A stretch of 64,000 nt of DNA from an uncultured Nitrospirota bacterium (GTDB lineage Bacteria > CG2-30-53-67): positions 1-64,000 of the forward strand of contig CAMYMF010000001.1 of assembly GCA_947259355.1 (NCBI GenBank). Direction: 5' to 3'. Positions within the stretch are counted from its first letter, which is position 1, and the number at the start of each line of letters is the position of its first letter. Below are positions 55,872 to 64,000 of this stretch, piece by piece. A program made the position numbers and the translations under genes. The notes under the pieces are model-generated. The model was given only the letters and a program-made list of their open reading frames with translations. It did no database searches and was not told the DNA's origin.

Positions 55872-57224
55872 TCATGCTTGCGGATCCCCCAGGTCCCCCA
55901 TGAGCCGGTCGGCCTCGGAAGGGGGCAGTTCCGCCACCTTGCGCAGCTTTCGTTCGATGTTTCGGGACTTGCGGGCTGCGCTCTCAATGGTGTTGCCCGC
56001 TTCCTTGAGTTTCTTCTGCGTCCGCTCCAGAATGTCACCGAATTTTCCGAACTCCGTCTTGACCGCGCCCAGTAGTGCCCAGACCTCACTGGAGCGCTTC
56101 TCAATAGCCAGGGTACGAAAACCCATCTGAAGACTATTGAGGAAGGCCGAAAGCGTGGAGGGACCGGTCACCGTAATCCGGTGCTCCCGCTGCAAAAAAT
56201 CAAAGAGGCCGGGGCGGCGCATGACCTCCGCGTAGAGCCCTTCCGTGGGGACAAACATGACAGCAAAATCGGTGGTATGGGGCGGGTCGATGTATTTCTC
56301 TTTGATCTCCCGGGCGCTGGCCTTTATCCTGACCTCCAGCTGTTTTGCAGCCTCTTCGGCCCGCACACCGTCGGCCGCCTCCTGAGCAGCCAGGAGCCTT
56401 TCATAATCCTCCTGGGGGAACTTGGCATCCAGCGGGAGCCAGACTTCCTGCCCATTGTTTTCATCCCGCCCGGGGAATCGGATGGCGAACTCCACCCGGT
56501 GGCTGCTTCCCCGCTTGGTGGCCACGTTGCGGGCGTATTGCTCCTGTGTGAGAATCTCCTCGAGGATCGTTCCCAGCTGGATCTCCCCCCACGTCCCCCG
56601 GGCCTTTACATTGGTCAGAACCCTTTTGAGGTCCCCCACACCGGCCGCCAGCGTCTGCATCTCGCCGAGCCCCTGGTGGACCATCTCCAATCGCTGGCTC
56701 ACGAGTTTGAACGATTCGCCCAGTCGTTTTTCCAGTGTTTCGTGCAGCTTTTCATCCACAATGGCCCGCATCTGATCGAGCTTCCGGCTGTTTTCTTCCT
56801 GGAGGCTTTTGAGCCGGACATCCAGGGCCTGACGCAGGGACTCGAGTTTCGTTTCATTCGTCTGCGTGAGCGATGAGAGCTGTTTGGCGAAGGAATCGAG
56901 CTGATCCTTCTGGAGATGCGCAATCTGTGACGTCTGGGAGAGGAGAGAGTCGGTGAAGAACTTGAGGGAACTGCGGAGCTCGTCACGACCCTGCCTGGCG
57001 TTGTACGCGGCCTCCTCCCGGTTGACGGAGAGCTCCTCCTTGACAGCCCGTTCGATCCGTTCCTGATCCCGTTCCAGAGATGAGAAACCTTCCTCCTGGT
57101 GGCGCCGCAGCGCGCTGTACCGAGCCACCAGGACGACGATCAAAATTAGCGCGACCAGCAGCAGGCCTCCACCGATGAGCGTTGGCCAGCCCGATGTCAG
57201 CAGAGGGTGCAGTTGTGGGTTCAT
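55872..57224 (-). CDS. rmuC: DNA recombination protein RmuC family
   Basis: About 450 residues. One N-terminal membrane helix (about 13-36) is followed by a long coiled coil (about 45-190) and the RmuC nuclease-like domain with KARGTWGEIQLGTILEEILT, LDAKFPQEDYERLLAA and FVPTEGLYAEVMRRPGLFDF. RmuC limits inversions at short repeats. ATG 57222-57224 is preceded by GAGGG. The frame continues upstream but overlaps the divergent dinB region without support. Confidence 0.92.
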   Translation of the reverse strand: MNPQLHPLLTSGWPTLIGGGLLLVALILIVVLVARYSALRRHQEEGFSSLERDQERIERAVKEELSVNREEAAYNARQGRDELRSSLKFFTDSLLSQTSQIAHLQKDQLDSFAKQLSSLTQTNETKLESLRQALDVRLKSLQEENSRKLDQMRAIVDEKLHETLEKRLGESFKLVSQRLEMVHQGLGEMQTLAAGVGDLKRVLTNVKARGTWGEIQLGTILEEILTQEQYARNVATKRGSSHRVEFAIRFPGRDENNGQEVWLPLDAKFPQEDYERLLAAQEAADGVRAEEAAKQLEVRIKASAREIKEKYIDPPHTTDFAVMFVPTEGLYAEVMRRPGLFDFLQREHRITVTGPSTLSAFLNSLQMGFRTLAIEKRSSEVWALLGAVKTEFGKFGDILERTQKKLKEAGNTIESAARKSRNIERKLRKVAELPPSEADRLMGDLGDPQA

Positions 57225-57388
57225 AATCAGCCCTCGTCCATTCGCGCACCGCTGGGCGGGCTTCCGGGACGCCCTGCGGCAGCACCGACGCGGCGTCATC
57301 GTATAGCAAGGATGCGGTGCGGAGCAAGCAAAATCCCCACGCACCGTGAACGGTGCTGCCCACGTCGAACGCAGCGGCCTGCTTGTTC

Positions 57389-57418
57389 TTGGGATTTGAG
57401 ACCGTTTTCGGATATACT
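57389..57418 (+). promoter_or_regulatory. Promoter of dinB
   Basis: TTGGGA (57389-57394), 18 bases, TATACT (57413-57418). The ATG begins nine bases after the -10, so the transcript would have almost no leader. No LexA-type palindrome is evident. Confidence 0.55.
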
Positions 57419-57427
57419 GGCCCCGCG

Positions 57428-58468
57428 ATGCGACGGATTCTCCACATCGATATGGACGCCTTTTTCGCGGCCGTGGAGGAGCGCAGACACCCCGACTTGA
57501 AAGGCCAACCGCTCGTGATCGGCGGACGGGGCGACCCGGAAAGCCGTGGGGTCGTCTCCACCGCGTCCTATGCGGCAAGAAGGTATGGCGTGCGCTCCGG
57601 AATGCCCCTGAAGACCGCGTACAGGCTCTGCCCGAAAGCGGTTTTCCTGCCGGTGGACTACCGGCATTATGCCCGGGTGTCGCAAGAGATCAAAGTCATT
57701 CTCGCCTCCGTGACCCCCCTCATGGAAGACATGGGAATCGACGAGGCCTTTCTCGATCTCTCAGCCATGGACCGACCGCCCGAAACCATCGCCCGGGAGA
57801 TCAAGAAACGGATACTCGAAGCCACCGGCCTGAGCTGCTCCATCGGCATTGCCCCGAACAAACTGTTGGCCAAGATCGCCTCGGACCTGCAGAAGCCCGA
57901 CGGCCTGACGGTGCTGGACGAAGACGATGTCGCCGAAAAGATCTGGCCATTGGCGGTTCGCAAACTCTGGGGAGTCGGCCCCAAAACGGAGGGTGTTCTC
58001 AAGGGCATGGGGATCCGAACCATCGGCGATCTAGCCGCCGCCTCCGTGGCGCGTCTGACTGCACGCTTCGGTCCATCCCACGGGCGCACCCTCCACCAGT
58101 CCGCCCGGGGGATCGACGAGAGTCCCATCATCACACACTGGGAGCCCAAATCCATCGGCCGGGAAACAACCTTTCAGCAAGACCTGAGGCGCTGGCAGGA
58201 CATTGCCCGAGCGCTGGCCGAGCTGACGCGCCAGGTTGCCGCATCACTCAAGGCCGCGGATTATCGCGCGCAGACGGTGACCGTTAAGGTCCGATTCAGC
58301 GATTTCAACACCCAGACCCGAGCGAAAACGCTGGATGAACCGAGCGACTCCCCCGACCGCCTCCGCCGGGCCGCTTTTGAGTGCCTCGGCAGGTTCGCGT
58401 TAAAAAAAAGCGTCCGGCTCCTCGGGATGCGGGTCAGCAAACTCGAAAAGCGCGGGGCTGGCCGTTGA
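57428..58468 (+). CDS. dinB: DNA polymerase IV (Y family)
   Basis: About 346 residues, a translesion polymerase. Catalytic residues are Asp8 (HIDMDAFFAAVE) and Asp105-Glu106 (GIDEAFLDLS); CSIGIAPNKLLAKIASDLQK is the palm/fingers hallmark. The thumb helix-hairpin-helix (KLWGVGPKTEGVLKGMGIRT) and little-finger domain follow. No clamp-binding peptide is obvious in the tail (LLGMRVSKLEKRGAGR), although LGMRVSKL is close to the usual QLxLF position. There is no ribosome site, in line with a leaderless message. Confidence 0.93.
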   Translation: MRRILHIDMDAFFAAVEERRHPDLKGQPLVIGGRGDPESRGVVSTASYAARRYGVRSGMPLKTAYRLCPKAVFLPVDYRHYARVSQEIKVILASVTPLMEDMGIDEAFLDLSAMDRPPETIAREIKKRILEATGLSCSIGIAPNKLLAKIASDLQKPDGLTVLDEDDVAEKIWPLAVRKLWGVGPKTEGVLKGMGIRTIGDLAAASVARLTARFGPSHGRTLHQSARGIDESPIITHWEPKSIGRETTFQQDLRRWQDIARALAELTRQVAASLKAADYRAQTVTVKVRFSDFNTQTRAKTLDEPSDSPDRLRRAAFECLGRFALKKSVRLLGMRVSKLEKRGAGR

Positions 58469-58497
58469 CATCAATGACGGACCTCATTGGGTCCGAC

Positions 58498-58526
58498 TTT
58501 ACAACCGAGGCGATCTGCGGTAGTGT
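58498..58526 (+). promoter_or_regulatory. Promoter of the 232-residue membrane protein gene
   Basis: TTTACA (58498-58503), 17 bases, TAGTGT (58521-58526). The ATG follows six bases after the -10, which again predicts a leaderless transcript. Confidence 0.45.
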
Positions 58527-58532
58527 CCTGGC

Positions 58533-59231
58533 ATGAATGCAATGAACAGCCATCCCCCTGCCAGGTCGCGCAAATCCCGATTCGGTTGGATTCATATTCT
58601 AGGCACTGCGGCGGCGGTGATTCTCGTGAGTGCACTGATCACCGCGTGGTGGGTCAAGCACAACATCTATGCCTCCCAATTCAAGCCGACCCAGTTGAAT
58701 GTAAAGGAACAGCAGGTTCTGGATTCCAAGCTCGCCCGGTTGGAGGCGTCCGCGCAGAAGACCGGCGGCACGGCCCTGCCGAAATACGCTGAGCCCCAAA
58801 AGCCTCTAAAGCCCGAACCGTATACGGAAGAAGGGGCCAAGCGGGAGATCAACCTCACCGAAAAAGAACTCAACGCCCTCATTGCCAATCAGCCGGAGAT
58901 CGCCCAGCGGGTGGCCATTGACCTCTCGGACAACCTGGTGAGTGTGAAGCTGGTCGTACCCGTGGACGACGAAGTGCTCTTCCTCGGGGGCAAGACCCTG
59001 CGGCTCAACCTCGGCCTTTCTCTCAGCTACCAGGCGGGGCAACCGGTGGTCGCCCTGCAAGGGGTCACCCTGGGCGGGATCCCGCTGCCCAACGCATGGC
59101 TCGGCGGAGTGAAATACAAGAACCTGGTGAACGAATTCGGCACCGAAGGCGGCTTCTGGAAACTATTTGCAGATGGGGTGGAAAACCTGCAGGTCCGCGA
59201 TGGCCGAATCCATATCCGGCTGAAAGAGTAA
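58533..59231 (+). CDS. Membrane-anchored hypothetical protein
   Basis: A 232-residue protein with a basic N terminus (RSRKSRFGW), one membrane helix (about 20-42) and an extracytoplasmic domain. INLTEKELNALIANQPEIAQ followed by beta-rich repeats (VAIDLSDNLVSVKLVVPVDD, VALQGVTLGGIPLPNAWLGG) resembles in layout the YpmS/DUF2140-type proteins, but the match is too weak for a name. Its end LQVRDGRIHIRLKE is conserved-looking. It stands alone between dinB and nadB, and no ribosome site is seen. Confidence 0.75.
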   Translation: MNAMNSHPPARSRKSRFGWIHILGTAAAVILVSALITAWWVKHNIYASQFKPTQLNVKEQQVLDSKLARLEASAQKTGGTALPKYAEPQKPLKPEPYTEEGAKREINLTEKELNALIANQPEIAQRVAIDLSDNLVSVKLVVPVDDEVLFLGGKTLRLNLGLSLSYQAGQPVVALQGVTLGGIPLPNAWLGGVKYKNLVNEFGTEGGFWKLFADGVENLQVRDGRIHIRLKE

Positions 59232-59360
59232 CCGCCGACGGGTATGTCTTAACACCAGCAGCAACGCCCGGCCCACCAACCTTCGGCTCATCCGATGATC
59301 ATCCCGCGCAAGGTGTTTGGATCGTGCGCCCCGGCCATTGCTCTGTGACGGGAGGGGCTG

Positions 59361-60977
59361 TCATCGCGCGAGATAGCGGGGCGGAGTGAGTACGGTGTTC
59401 TGAGGGGCCCGCCCGCTGTCGGGCTCGGGATAATCGAGTGTGAAGTGCAGCCCCCGGCTCTCCTTTCGGGCCAGCGCGGAGCGGATGATCAGGTCGGCCA
59501 CCAGCGCAAGATTTCGCAACTCCAACAAGTCACTGGTCACGCGAAAATTCCCGTAGTATTCCTGGATTTCATTGAGCAGAAGATCCACGCGGTGTTTCGC
59601 CCGTTGCAGTCTCTTGGTGGTGCGCACAATGCCCACATAATCCCACATGAAGCGGCGCAATTCATCCCAGTTATGGGACACCACCACCTCCTCATCCGAA
59701 TCGGTTACGCGGCTCTCGTCCCACTCGGGCAGCGCGTCTGCTGCGGGCGCAGACACCTCAGCATGATGCCGCCGGATGTGTGCTGCGGCGGACTGGCCGA
59801 AGACGAGACATTCCAAGAGGGAATTGCTGGCCATCCGGTTGGCACCATGAAGACCGGTAAACGCGACTTCCCCCACGGCATAGAGATTGTCCAGATCGGT
59901 CCGCCCGTGGCGATCGGTCATGACGCCGCCGCAAGTGTAGTGCGCAGCAGGCACCACCGGAATAGGATCGGCGGCAAGATCAAATCCGTATTCCCTGCAA
60001 CGTCTATAAATATTGGGGAAATGGGACTGAATGAAGGCCGCCGGTTTATGGCTGATGTCCAGGTAGACACAATCGATACCAAGCCGTTTCATCTCATGGT
60101 CGATGGCCCGGGCCACCACATCCCGAGGCGCCAGCTCGGCGCGAGGGTCGAACTCCTTCATGAAGGCTGTCCCATCTGGTAAACGCAGGATGGCACCTTC
60201 TCCCCGGAGCGCCTCTGTAATGAGGAAGGATTTGGCTTCGGGATGGTAGAGACAAGTCGGGTGGAACTGATTGAACTCCATGTTGGCCACGCGACAGCCG
60301 GCCCGCCAAGCCATGGCAATCCCGTCTCCCGTGGCTGTGTCGGGATTGCTCGTGTAGAGATAGACTTTGCTGGCACCGCCCGTGGCGAGCACCACATGGC
60401 GGGCCCGCATGACGGCCACCCGCCCGGCTTCCCGGTCGAGAACGTAGGCCCCCAAACACCGGTTGTTGGCCAACCCCAGCTTCCGGGAAACGATCAGGTC
60501 TACGGCAATGTGTTTCTCAAAAACCGTGATGTTCGGATGCTGACGGGCCCGTGCTTCCAGCGTGGTCGCGATGGCGGCCCCGGTGGCGTCTTCGGCATGG
60601 ATGATACGCCGATGACTGTGACCGCCTTCGCGCGTCAGATGATATCCGCTGATCCCCTCCTGCGGCCCATCCCGGGTAAACGAAACCCCCTGGTCAATGA
60701 GCCACTGGATGTTTTCCCGTCCGTGCTGTACGGTGTAGGCCACGACGGCATCATCGCAGAGACCGGCGCCGGCATTCACGGTATCGTCCATGTGGGCCTC
60801 GAGGGAGTCTTCCAGGTCGAGCACGGCTGCGAGCCCACCCTGGGCGTAGTACGTACCCCCTTCACGCAGGATATCTTTCGAAATGACCGTGATGGCATAG
60901 GTATCGGCCAGGCGTAACGCAAGGCTCAGACCCGCCGCGCCCGACCCGATAACCAAGATGTCCGTTTCATGTTGCAT
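59361..60977 (-). CDS. nadB: L-aspartate oxidase
   Basis: About 538 residues, a flavoenzyme that oxidises aspartate to iminoaspartate for NAD synthesis, usable with oxygen or fumarate. The FAD motif is [13 protein letters not shown]; other markers are [15 protein letters not shown], the active-site [26 protein letters not shown], and the C-terminal [20 protein letters not shown] block. ATG 60975-60977 has GAGG upstream and removes six doubtful codons. nadA and nadC are not in the window. Confidence 0.94.
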   Translation of the reverse strand: MQHETDILVIGSGAAGLSLALRLADTYAITVISKDILREGGTYYAQGGLAAVLDLEDSLEAHMDDTVNAGAGLCDDAVVAYTVQHGRENIQWLIDQGVSFTRDGPQEGISGYHLTREGGHSHRRIIHAEDATGAAIATTLEARARQHPNITVFEKHIAVDLIVSRKLGLANNRCLGAYVLDREAGRVAVMRARHVVLATGGASKVYLYTSNPDTATGDGIAMAWRAGCRVANMEFNQFHPTCLYHPEAKSFLITEALRGEGAILRLPDGTAFMKEFDPRAELAPRDVVARAIDHEMKRLGIDCVYLDISHKPAAFIQSHFPNIYRRCREYGFDLAADPIPVVPAAHYTCGGVMTDRHGRTDLDNLYAVGEVAFTGLHGANRMASNSLLECLVFGQSAAAHIRRHHAEVSAPAADALPEWDESRVTDSDEEVVVSHNWDELRRFMWDYVGIVRTTKRLQRAKHRVDLLLNEIQEYYGNFRVTSDLLELRNLALVADLIIRSALARKESRGLHFTLDYPEPDSGRAPQNTVLTPPRYLAR

Positions 60978-61077
60978 GATCCGCCTCAAGGGCACGCCAC
61001 CGACTTAAGAAAGCACGCCGGTCGGTCCCGAAGCGACGCCCGCTTCGCCGACCGGCACCCGTCCGGCCCCAACGGCA

Positions 61078-61503
61078 TCAATTGAAAGTATCCAGAACAT
61101 ACTGCGCGATGCGGCGCGCCGCATCATCGGGCAGTGTCGTTTCATCGTAACGGGCCATGCCCGGGCCGGGATTTCGAATGGTCCCCACGATCGCGTCCAC
61201 CGTGTTGACGCCGTGGGCTTCCCGATCCGCCTTGCTGAGGGTCTTCTTAGGATTGATAATATTTCCGCCGCCGGCATGGCACATGGCGCAAAGCTCCTTG
61301 AAGAGCTCCTCTCCCGAACGCTCGCCTGCGGTACTCTTGGCGGTTTCGACCGGGGCAGGAGCCGGTGCAGGGGCCTGGGGCGCCGGCTTCTCGGCGACCG
61401 CAGCCGGTTTTACCTTCTCTGCCGGCTCCTGCTTACAACCGACAGCCCACAGAGCAAGCGCCATCAGGGCAAAGGAAAGCACCCGTGCAAAAAGATTTCT
61501 CAT
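61078..61503 (-). CDS. c-type cytochrome lipoprotein
   Basis: About 141 residues. A lipoprotein signal ends at the lipobox LWAVGC (Cys23), followed by a Pro/Ala-rich linker (30-56) and a single-haem cytochrome c domain with CAMCH (72-76). The likely axial methionine is Met116 in NPGPGMARYD, and the helix DDAARRIAQYVLDTF ends the fold. It resembles class I cytochromes of the c5/c6 type, probably a periplasmic electron carrier tethered to a membrane. AAGGAG precedes the ATG. It lies 100 bases upstream of nadB. Confidence 0.87.
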   Translation of the reverse strand: MRNLFARVLSFALMALALWAVGCKQEPAEKVKPAAVAEKPAPQAPAPAPAPVETAKSTAGERSGEELFKELCAMCHAGGGNIINPKKTLSKADREAHGVNTVDAIVGTIRNPGPGMARYDETTLPDDAARRIAQYVLDTFN

Positions 61504-61617
61504 GAGCAGACTCCTTCTTGATGAATTTGGTTTGAGGCATGCCAAAGACCGCTGCTGCGTTGCAACAGGATGCTCGTACGCGGGCCGGCCCTGCCAAGCT
61601 CCGGGGCGGCACCCATG

Positions 61618-62001
61618 CTATCCCACTGGTTTCAGGTGCCGCTCCAACTCTTCGGGGGTGGAAATCATGACATCATAATACTGGCCGAACCGCTCACAGT
61701 CGGGCGGTGCGTGCTGTCGGCATTTGTCGGGCCGGCGTTCATAGATGTTGCAGAGATTCCTGCGATTCAGATAGATGCATCGCCCGCGGGTCAGTACATG
61801 CCACCGGTGATTGCGAATGAACACTTTCACGGTATCGAAATGGAGCTGCCACTTGAGTTCTTCGACGTCCTCCTTCGTGCGCGGGCGCGTGATCAGGACC
61901 GCAAGGTCTTTGCAACAGGTCGCCGAACACGCCAAGCAGATCTTCTCCATCTCCTCCTGCGTAAGCTTTTTGCGGGATTGCCTCGTCTTGCGCCGACGCA
62001 T
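61618..62001 (-). CDS. YkgJ-family cysteine-cluster protein
   Basis: A 127-residue soluble protein with eight conserved-type cysteines: Cys22, Cys25, Cys29, Cys30, Cys75, Cys84, Cys94 and Cys102 (ICLACSATCCKD, RCIYLNRRNLCNIYERRP). This is the pattern of the YkgJ/Fe-S (zinc or iron chelating) family PF03692, whose biochemical role is unsettled. The ATG has GGGAGGGGG upstream. The N terminus is strongly basic. Confidence 0.85.
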   Translation of the reverse strand: MRRRKTRQSRKKLTQEEMEKICLACSATCCKDLAVLITRPRTKEDVEELKWQLHFDTVKVFIRNHRWHVLTRGRCIYLNRRNLCNIYERRPDKCRQHAPPDCERFGQYYDVMISTPEELERHLKPVG

Positions 62002-62051
62002 GGGACCCCCTCCCTCGTGATGATAACGCTGTGACTGCCGCGGTCGTGCAC

Positions 62052-62080
62052 AACATATACAAAATAATACGGCAATGCAA
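62052..62080 (-). promoter_or_regulatory. Promoter of the YkgJ-family gene
   Basis: Minus-strand TTGCAT (62075-62080), 17 bases, TATGTT (62052-62057), in a locally AT-rich stretch. The rest of the divergent gap 62002-62444 holds the plus-strand promoter and hairpin described separately. Confidence 0.45.
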
Positions 62081-62331
62081 ACCAAAAACCTAAGCCGGAA
62101 ATCTCACGGGCGATCGTCACAAGAGCTCCTGCAGAGCCGCGAGGCGCTGCAGACACGGGGCAGAAAATTGACGGACCCAAGACCGGTTGAAAATGTCGAT
62201 GCCGCCCGCTGCCCCCAATAGGATGACATACCGAGAGGACCGCCCCGTGCGCTTGCCCGCGCGAAATACAGGTGTACCGCTGCGGTCGGTCCGTCGGCGC
62301 GGGTCCCCCCTCATGCCGGTCGTCAGGGCAT

Positions 62332-62360
62332 TTGCCCCGGCGCGGCGCCGGTGCTATAGT
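62332..62360 (+). promoter_or_regulatory. Promoter of the 72-residue protein gene
   Basis: TTGCCC (62332-62337), 17 bases, TATAGT (62355-62360). The start near 62367 gives a 78-base leader that contains the hairpin at 62392-62426. Confidence 0.6.
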
Positions 62361-62391
62361 TGGATCATTGGGTACGCAGTAATCGATCACC

Positions 62392-62426
62392 CTTCGGGGA
62401 TGGGGCGCTCTGAGGGCATCCCGAAG
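62392..62426 (+). promoter_or_regulatory. Leader hairpin upstream of the 72-residue protein gene
   Basis: CTTCGGGGATG (62392-62402) pairs with CATCCCGAAG (62417-62426), ten base pairs with one bulged G, around a 14-base loop. It ends about eight bases before the GGGAGGGG ribosome site, so it could control translation. No T-run follows. Confidence 0.45.
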
Positions 62427-62444
62427 CGTCCTGTGGGAGGGGCC

Positions 62445-62663
62445 ATGTTTCTCAAACATCAGCCCAGCGGCCATCTGGTGGAAGTGCTCAACCAGGAGGA
62501 CCTCTGGAACCCATTTCGCTCAGAAATTCCGGGACGGCTACACTGCGGCGAGGAGCGGCAGGAGCCGGAGTCTTTTGCCAAGTCGGAACTGATTTTCCCG
62601 TCGGGTGAGGCATTGCCGCGCTGCTGGCGGGATGTGGGATACCGAGAACAAATCTTGTGCTGA
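62445..62663 (+). CDS. Small conserved protein of unknown function (72 residues)
   Basis: Starts MFLKHQPSGHLVEVLNQEDL and contains NPFRSEIPGRLHCGEERQEP and FAKSELIFPSGEALPRCW. I recall similar short proteins with the LVEVL...GR.H.GEE.Q.PE.F.K.EL.F.SGE.LPRCW pattern in deltaproteobacteria and cyanobacteria, sometimes annotated as acetyltransferase without good reason. The start is well supported by GGGAGGGG. The open frame extends upstream, but that part is not protein-like. It has its own promoter and a structured leader. Confidence 0.72.
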   Translation: MFLKHQPSGHLVEVLNQEDLWNPFRSEIPGRLHCGEERQEPESFAKSELIFPSGEALPRCWRDVGYREQILC

Positions 62664-62726
62664 CCCCCGGAGCCCCGGGGCGTCACGCCATCGCTATCGT
62701 CTGCGTCGCGGCCCGGCCCGACCATA

Positions 62727-62755
62727 TTTACTTTTCTCACGCCCTATGCTACCTT
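62727..62755 (+). promoter_or_regulatory. Candidate promoter of the sensor gene
   Basis: TTTACT (62727-62732), 17 bases, TACCTT (62750-62755), in a short AT-richer stretch. The start near 62762 gives a leader of about 34 bases. Confidence 0.4.
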
Positions 62756-62795
62756 TTCGCTAGAATTGCGGCCCTCCGGCCTGAGGAGAGCAAGG

Positions 62796-64000
62796 GTGAC
62801 TTCCCGCAGCAAAATCAGCATCTTCCAAGGGATCGGCAGAAGACTGCTTCTTTGGTTCAGCCTCTTCTTCCTGATTCCCCTTCTGACCGTCGGCACGGCA
62901 GGTTACCTGCAGAGCAAACAGGCCATCCGCCATCATGTGTTTGACCATTTTCAGTCGATTCATACGCTCCAGCGGGAAGCCCTGAAGACGTACATACGTC
63001 AGCGGGAAACCCAGCTGTTGTCCACGGTTACGGAAAATGAATTTGTCTTCATCTCCGCGGTGGTGCTGCAGTCGTCGACATTCTCTCCAGACGACATTCA
63101 GACCGCCGCCGGCCGCCTGCGGCACTATCTCAAGGACAAGAATCAGGATCTCGGCTCGAGAAGCCTTTGGATCACGGGCAGGAAGGGTCAGGTCATCGCC
63201 GCTTCCGATCCCGCTATCGTCGGAAACGATCGGGCCCAGTCTCCTGAGGTCCTCGGTTACGCAGCCTCCCCCGCGCCAGTGTTGAGTCGCTACACGGAAG
63301 TCCCCTATGGACCGGAGATCCTCATTTCTACGCCCATCGGAGGCCAGGGCGGCGAGTTCCTGGGCCTGTTCACCATGTCCCTCACGATGAAGGAGATCTA
63401 TCAGATCCTCTTGGACCGGACCGGTCTCGGCGCCTCCGGTGAAACCTATCTCGTCAACAAGGACGGCTATATGATTTCACCCTCCCGTTTTTTGGAGAAC
63501 GCCGTTCTAAAAAAGAAGATCCCCCTGGAGGAGATCTACGAACTGGACGAGTGGCGGAACGCGGAACGCTATCCTATCAATTACCGGGGCGTTCCTGTGA
63601 TTATGGCCCATACCCATCTACCCGTTTTCGACTGGACTCTGATCGCAGAAATGGAAAGCGCGGAGGCATTCCGGGAGCTGACGGCGCAGCGCAATCGCAC
63701 CCTAATGATTATGGCGATCCTCTTCTCCGTGCTGGTAGCCACAGCGGCTCTCATATCCCAGAACCTGACGCAACCGATCCGGGTGCTTGTGGAGGCGGCT
63801 CGACGGGTCGGCGAAGGCGACCTCAGCCCTAAAATCGAAATCCCCGCACCCGACGAACTGGGCGAATTGGCGACGGAATTCAACCGAATGACCGAGCGAC
63901 TGCGAATCTCCAAGGAGCGCATGGAGGCCTGGAACGCGACCATCCAGGCCGAGGTGGAGCGCCGGACCCAGGACCTGATCAATTCAGAGCTCAAGTTCAG
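62796..64000 (+). CDS. Membrane sensor protein, dCache-HAMP (probable histidine kinase), 3' end outside window
   Basis: At least 401 residues, open to the window edge. The start is GTG 62796, with GGAGAG in front. Transmembrane helix 1 (about 17-37: LLWFSLFFLIPLLTVGTAGY) is followed by a periplasmic sensor domain of the double-Cache type (about 45-295: SLWITGRKGQVIAASDP, GETYLVNKDGYMISPSRFLE), transmembrane helix 2 (about 303-322) and a HAMP domain (about 325-377). A coiled coil (VERRTQDLINSELKF) leads out of view. The ending is typical of histidine kinases, but a diguanylate cyclase output is also possible. Confidence 0.85.
   Translation, partial: MTSRSKISIFQGIGRRLLLWFSLFFLIPLLTVGTAGYLQSKQAIRHHVFDHFQSIHTLQREALKTYIRQRETQLLSTVTENEFVFISAVVLQSSTFSPDDIQTAAGRLRHYLKDKNQDLGSRSLWITGRKGQVIAASDPAIVGNDRAQSPEVLGYAASPAPVLSRYTEVPYGPEILISTPIGGQGGEFLGLFTMSLTMKEIYQILLDRTGLGASGETYLVNKDGYMISPSRFLENAVLKKKIPLEEIYELDEWRNAERYPINYRGVPVIMAHTHLPVFDWTLIAEMESAEAFRELTAQRNRTLMIMAILFSVLVATAALISQNLTQPIRVLVEAARRVGEGDLSPKIEIPAPDELGELATEFNRMTERLRISKERMEAWNATIQAEVERRTQDLINSELKF

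Noticed and set aside
57361-57428. LexA box near dinB
   Set aside because: GAAC and GTTC occur, but not with the spacing or symmetry of a known LexA operator.
62664-62690. Terminator after the 72-residue protein gene
   Set aside because: CCCCGG and CCGGGG can pair, but no T-run follows on the plus strand.

Overview
The window is a GC-rich (roughly 60%) stretch of a bacterial chromosome, almost fully coding, with about 53 genes. The host is a Gram-negative, probably anaerobic or microaerophilic bacterium: it has an outer-membrane LPS-assembly protein (LptD), a type IV pilus assembly operon (pilMNOPQ), a dTDP-sugar pathway, a c-type cytochrome lipoprotein and a rubrerythrin-like protein. The mix of a V-type (A/V) ATPase, an archaeal-type bifunctional FBP aldolase/phosphatase, a true glutaminyl-tRNA synthetase and a J-domain-TPR protein near pil genes points to Desulfobacterota (deltaproteobacteria-like), Nitrospirota or NC10 relatives. 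The exact lineage cannot be fixed from sequence reading alone. No rRNA, tRNA, CRISPR array, transposase or phage gene was seen.

Layout. 0-3.5 kb: a V-type ATPase locus. Subunits G/H, I, K and E lie on the minus strand and face a plus-strand fragment that looks like subunit C. The minus-strand operon has a sigma70 promoter and a compact terminator-containing leader that may be a Na+ riboswitch. 3.5-7.2 kb: B12-binding radical SAM protein, an unknown protein, UbiE/MenG methyltransferase and a CBS-domain protein. 7.7-9.5 kb: glnS. 9.5-16.9 kb (minus strand): a DUF1122-like protein, FBP aldolase/phosphatase, class V aminotransferase, an unrecognised 616-residue protein paired with a MoxR-like AAA ATPase, and soluble transhydrogenase. 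17-20.6 kb: NamZ-type muramidase, a hypothetical protein and divergent bioA. 20.6-28.9 kb (minus strand): one long heat-shock and housekeeping run hrcA-grpE-dnaK-dnaJ-rsmE-(small ORF)-glpK-GDPD. 29.4-32 kb: der and aroB. 32-36.6 kb: pilMNOPQ. 36.9-41.8 kb: J-domain-TPR protein, a decayed TPR remnant, a conserved repeat protein and rfbD-rfbB-rfbC. 41.8-55.2 kb (minus strand): the chain trpEGDCFBA-crp-like-MBL phosphodiesterase-accD-folC-lptD. Upstream of trpE there is a promoter plus terminator pair that would make a short structured RNA. 55.3-64 kb: rubrerythrin-like, rmuC, dinB, an unknown membrane protein, nadB, cytochrome c, a YkgJ-type cysteine-cluster protein, a small 72-residue protein and the start of a membrane sensor that runs off the window.

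How it fits together. Most genes are housekeeping, in tightly packed and often ATGA-overlapping operons. The less ordinary parts are regulatory or uncharacterised: the V-ATPase leader, the AAA/616-residue pair, the CRP-like regulator next to a cyclic-nucleotide-phosphodiesterase-like protein inside the trp-acc-fol chain, the structured RNA upstream of trpE, and an inverted repeat framing the rfb promoter.
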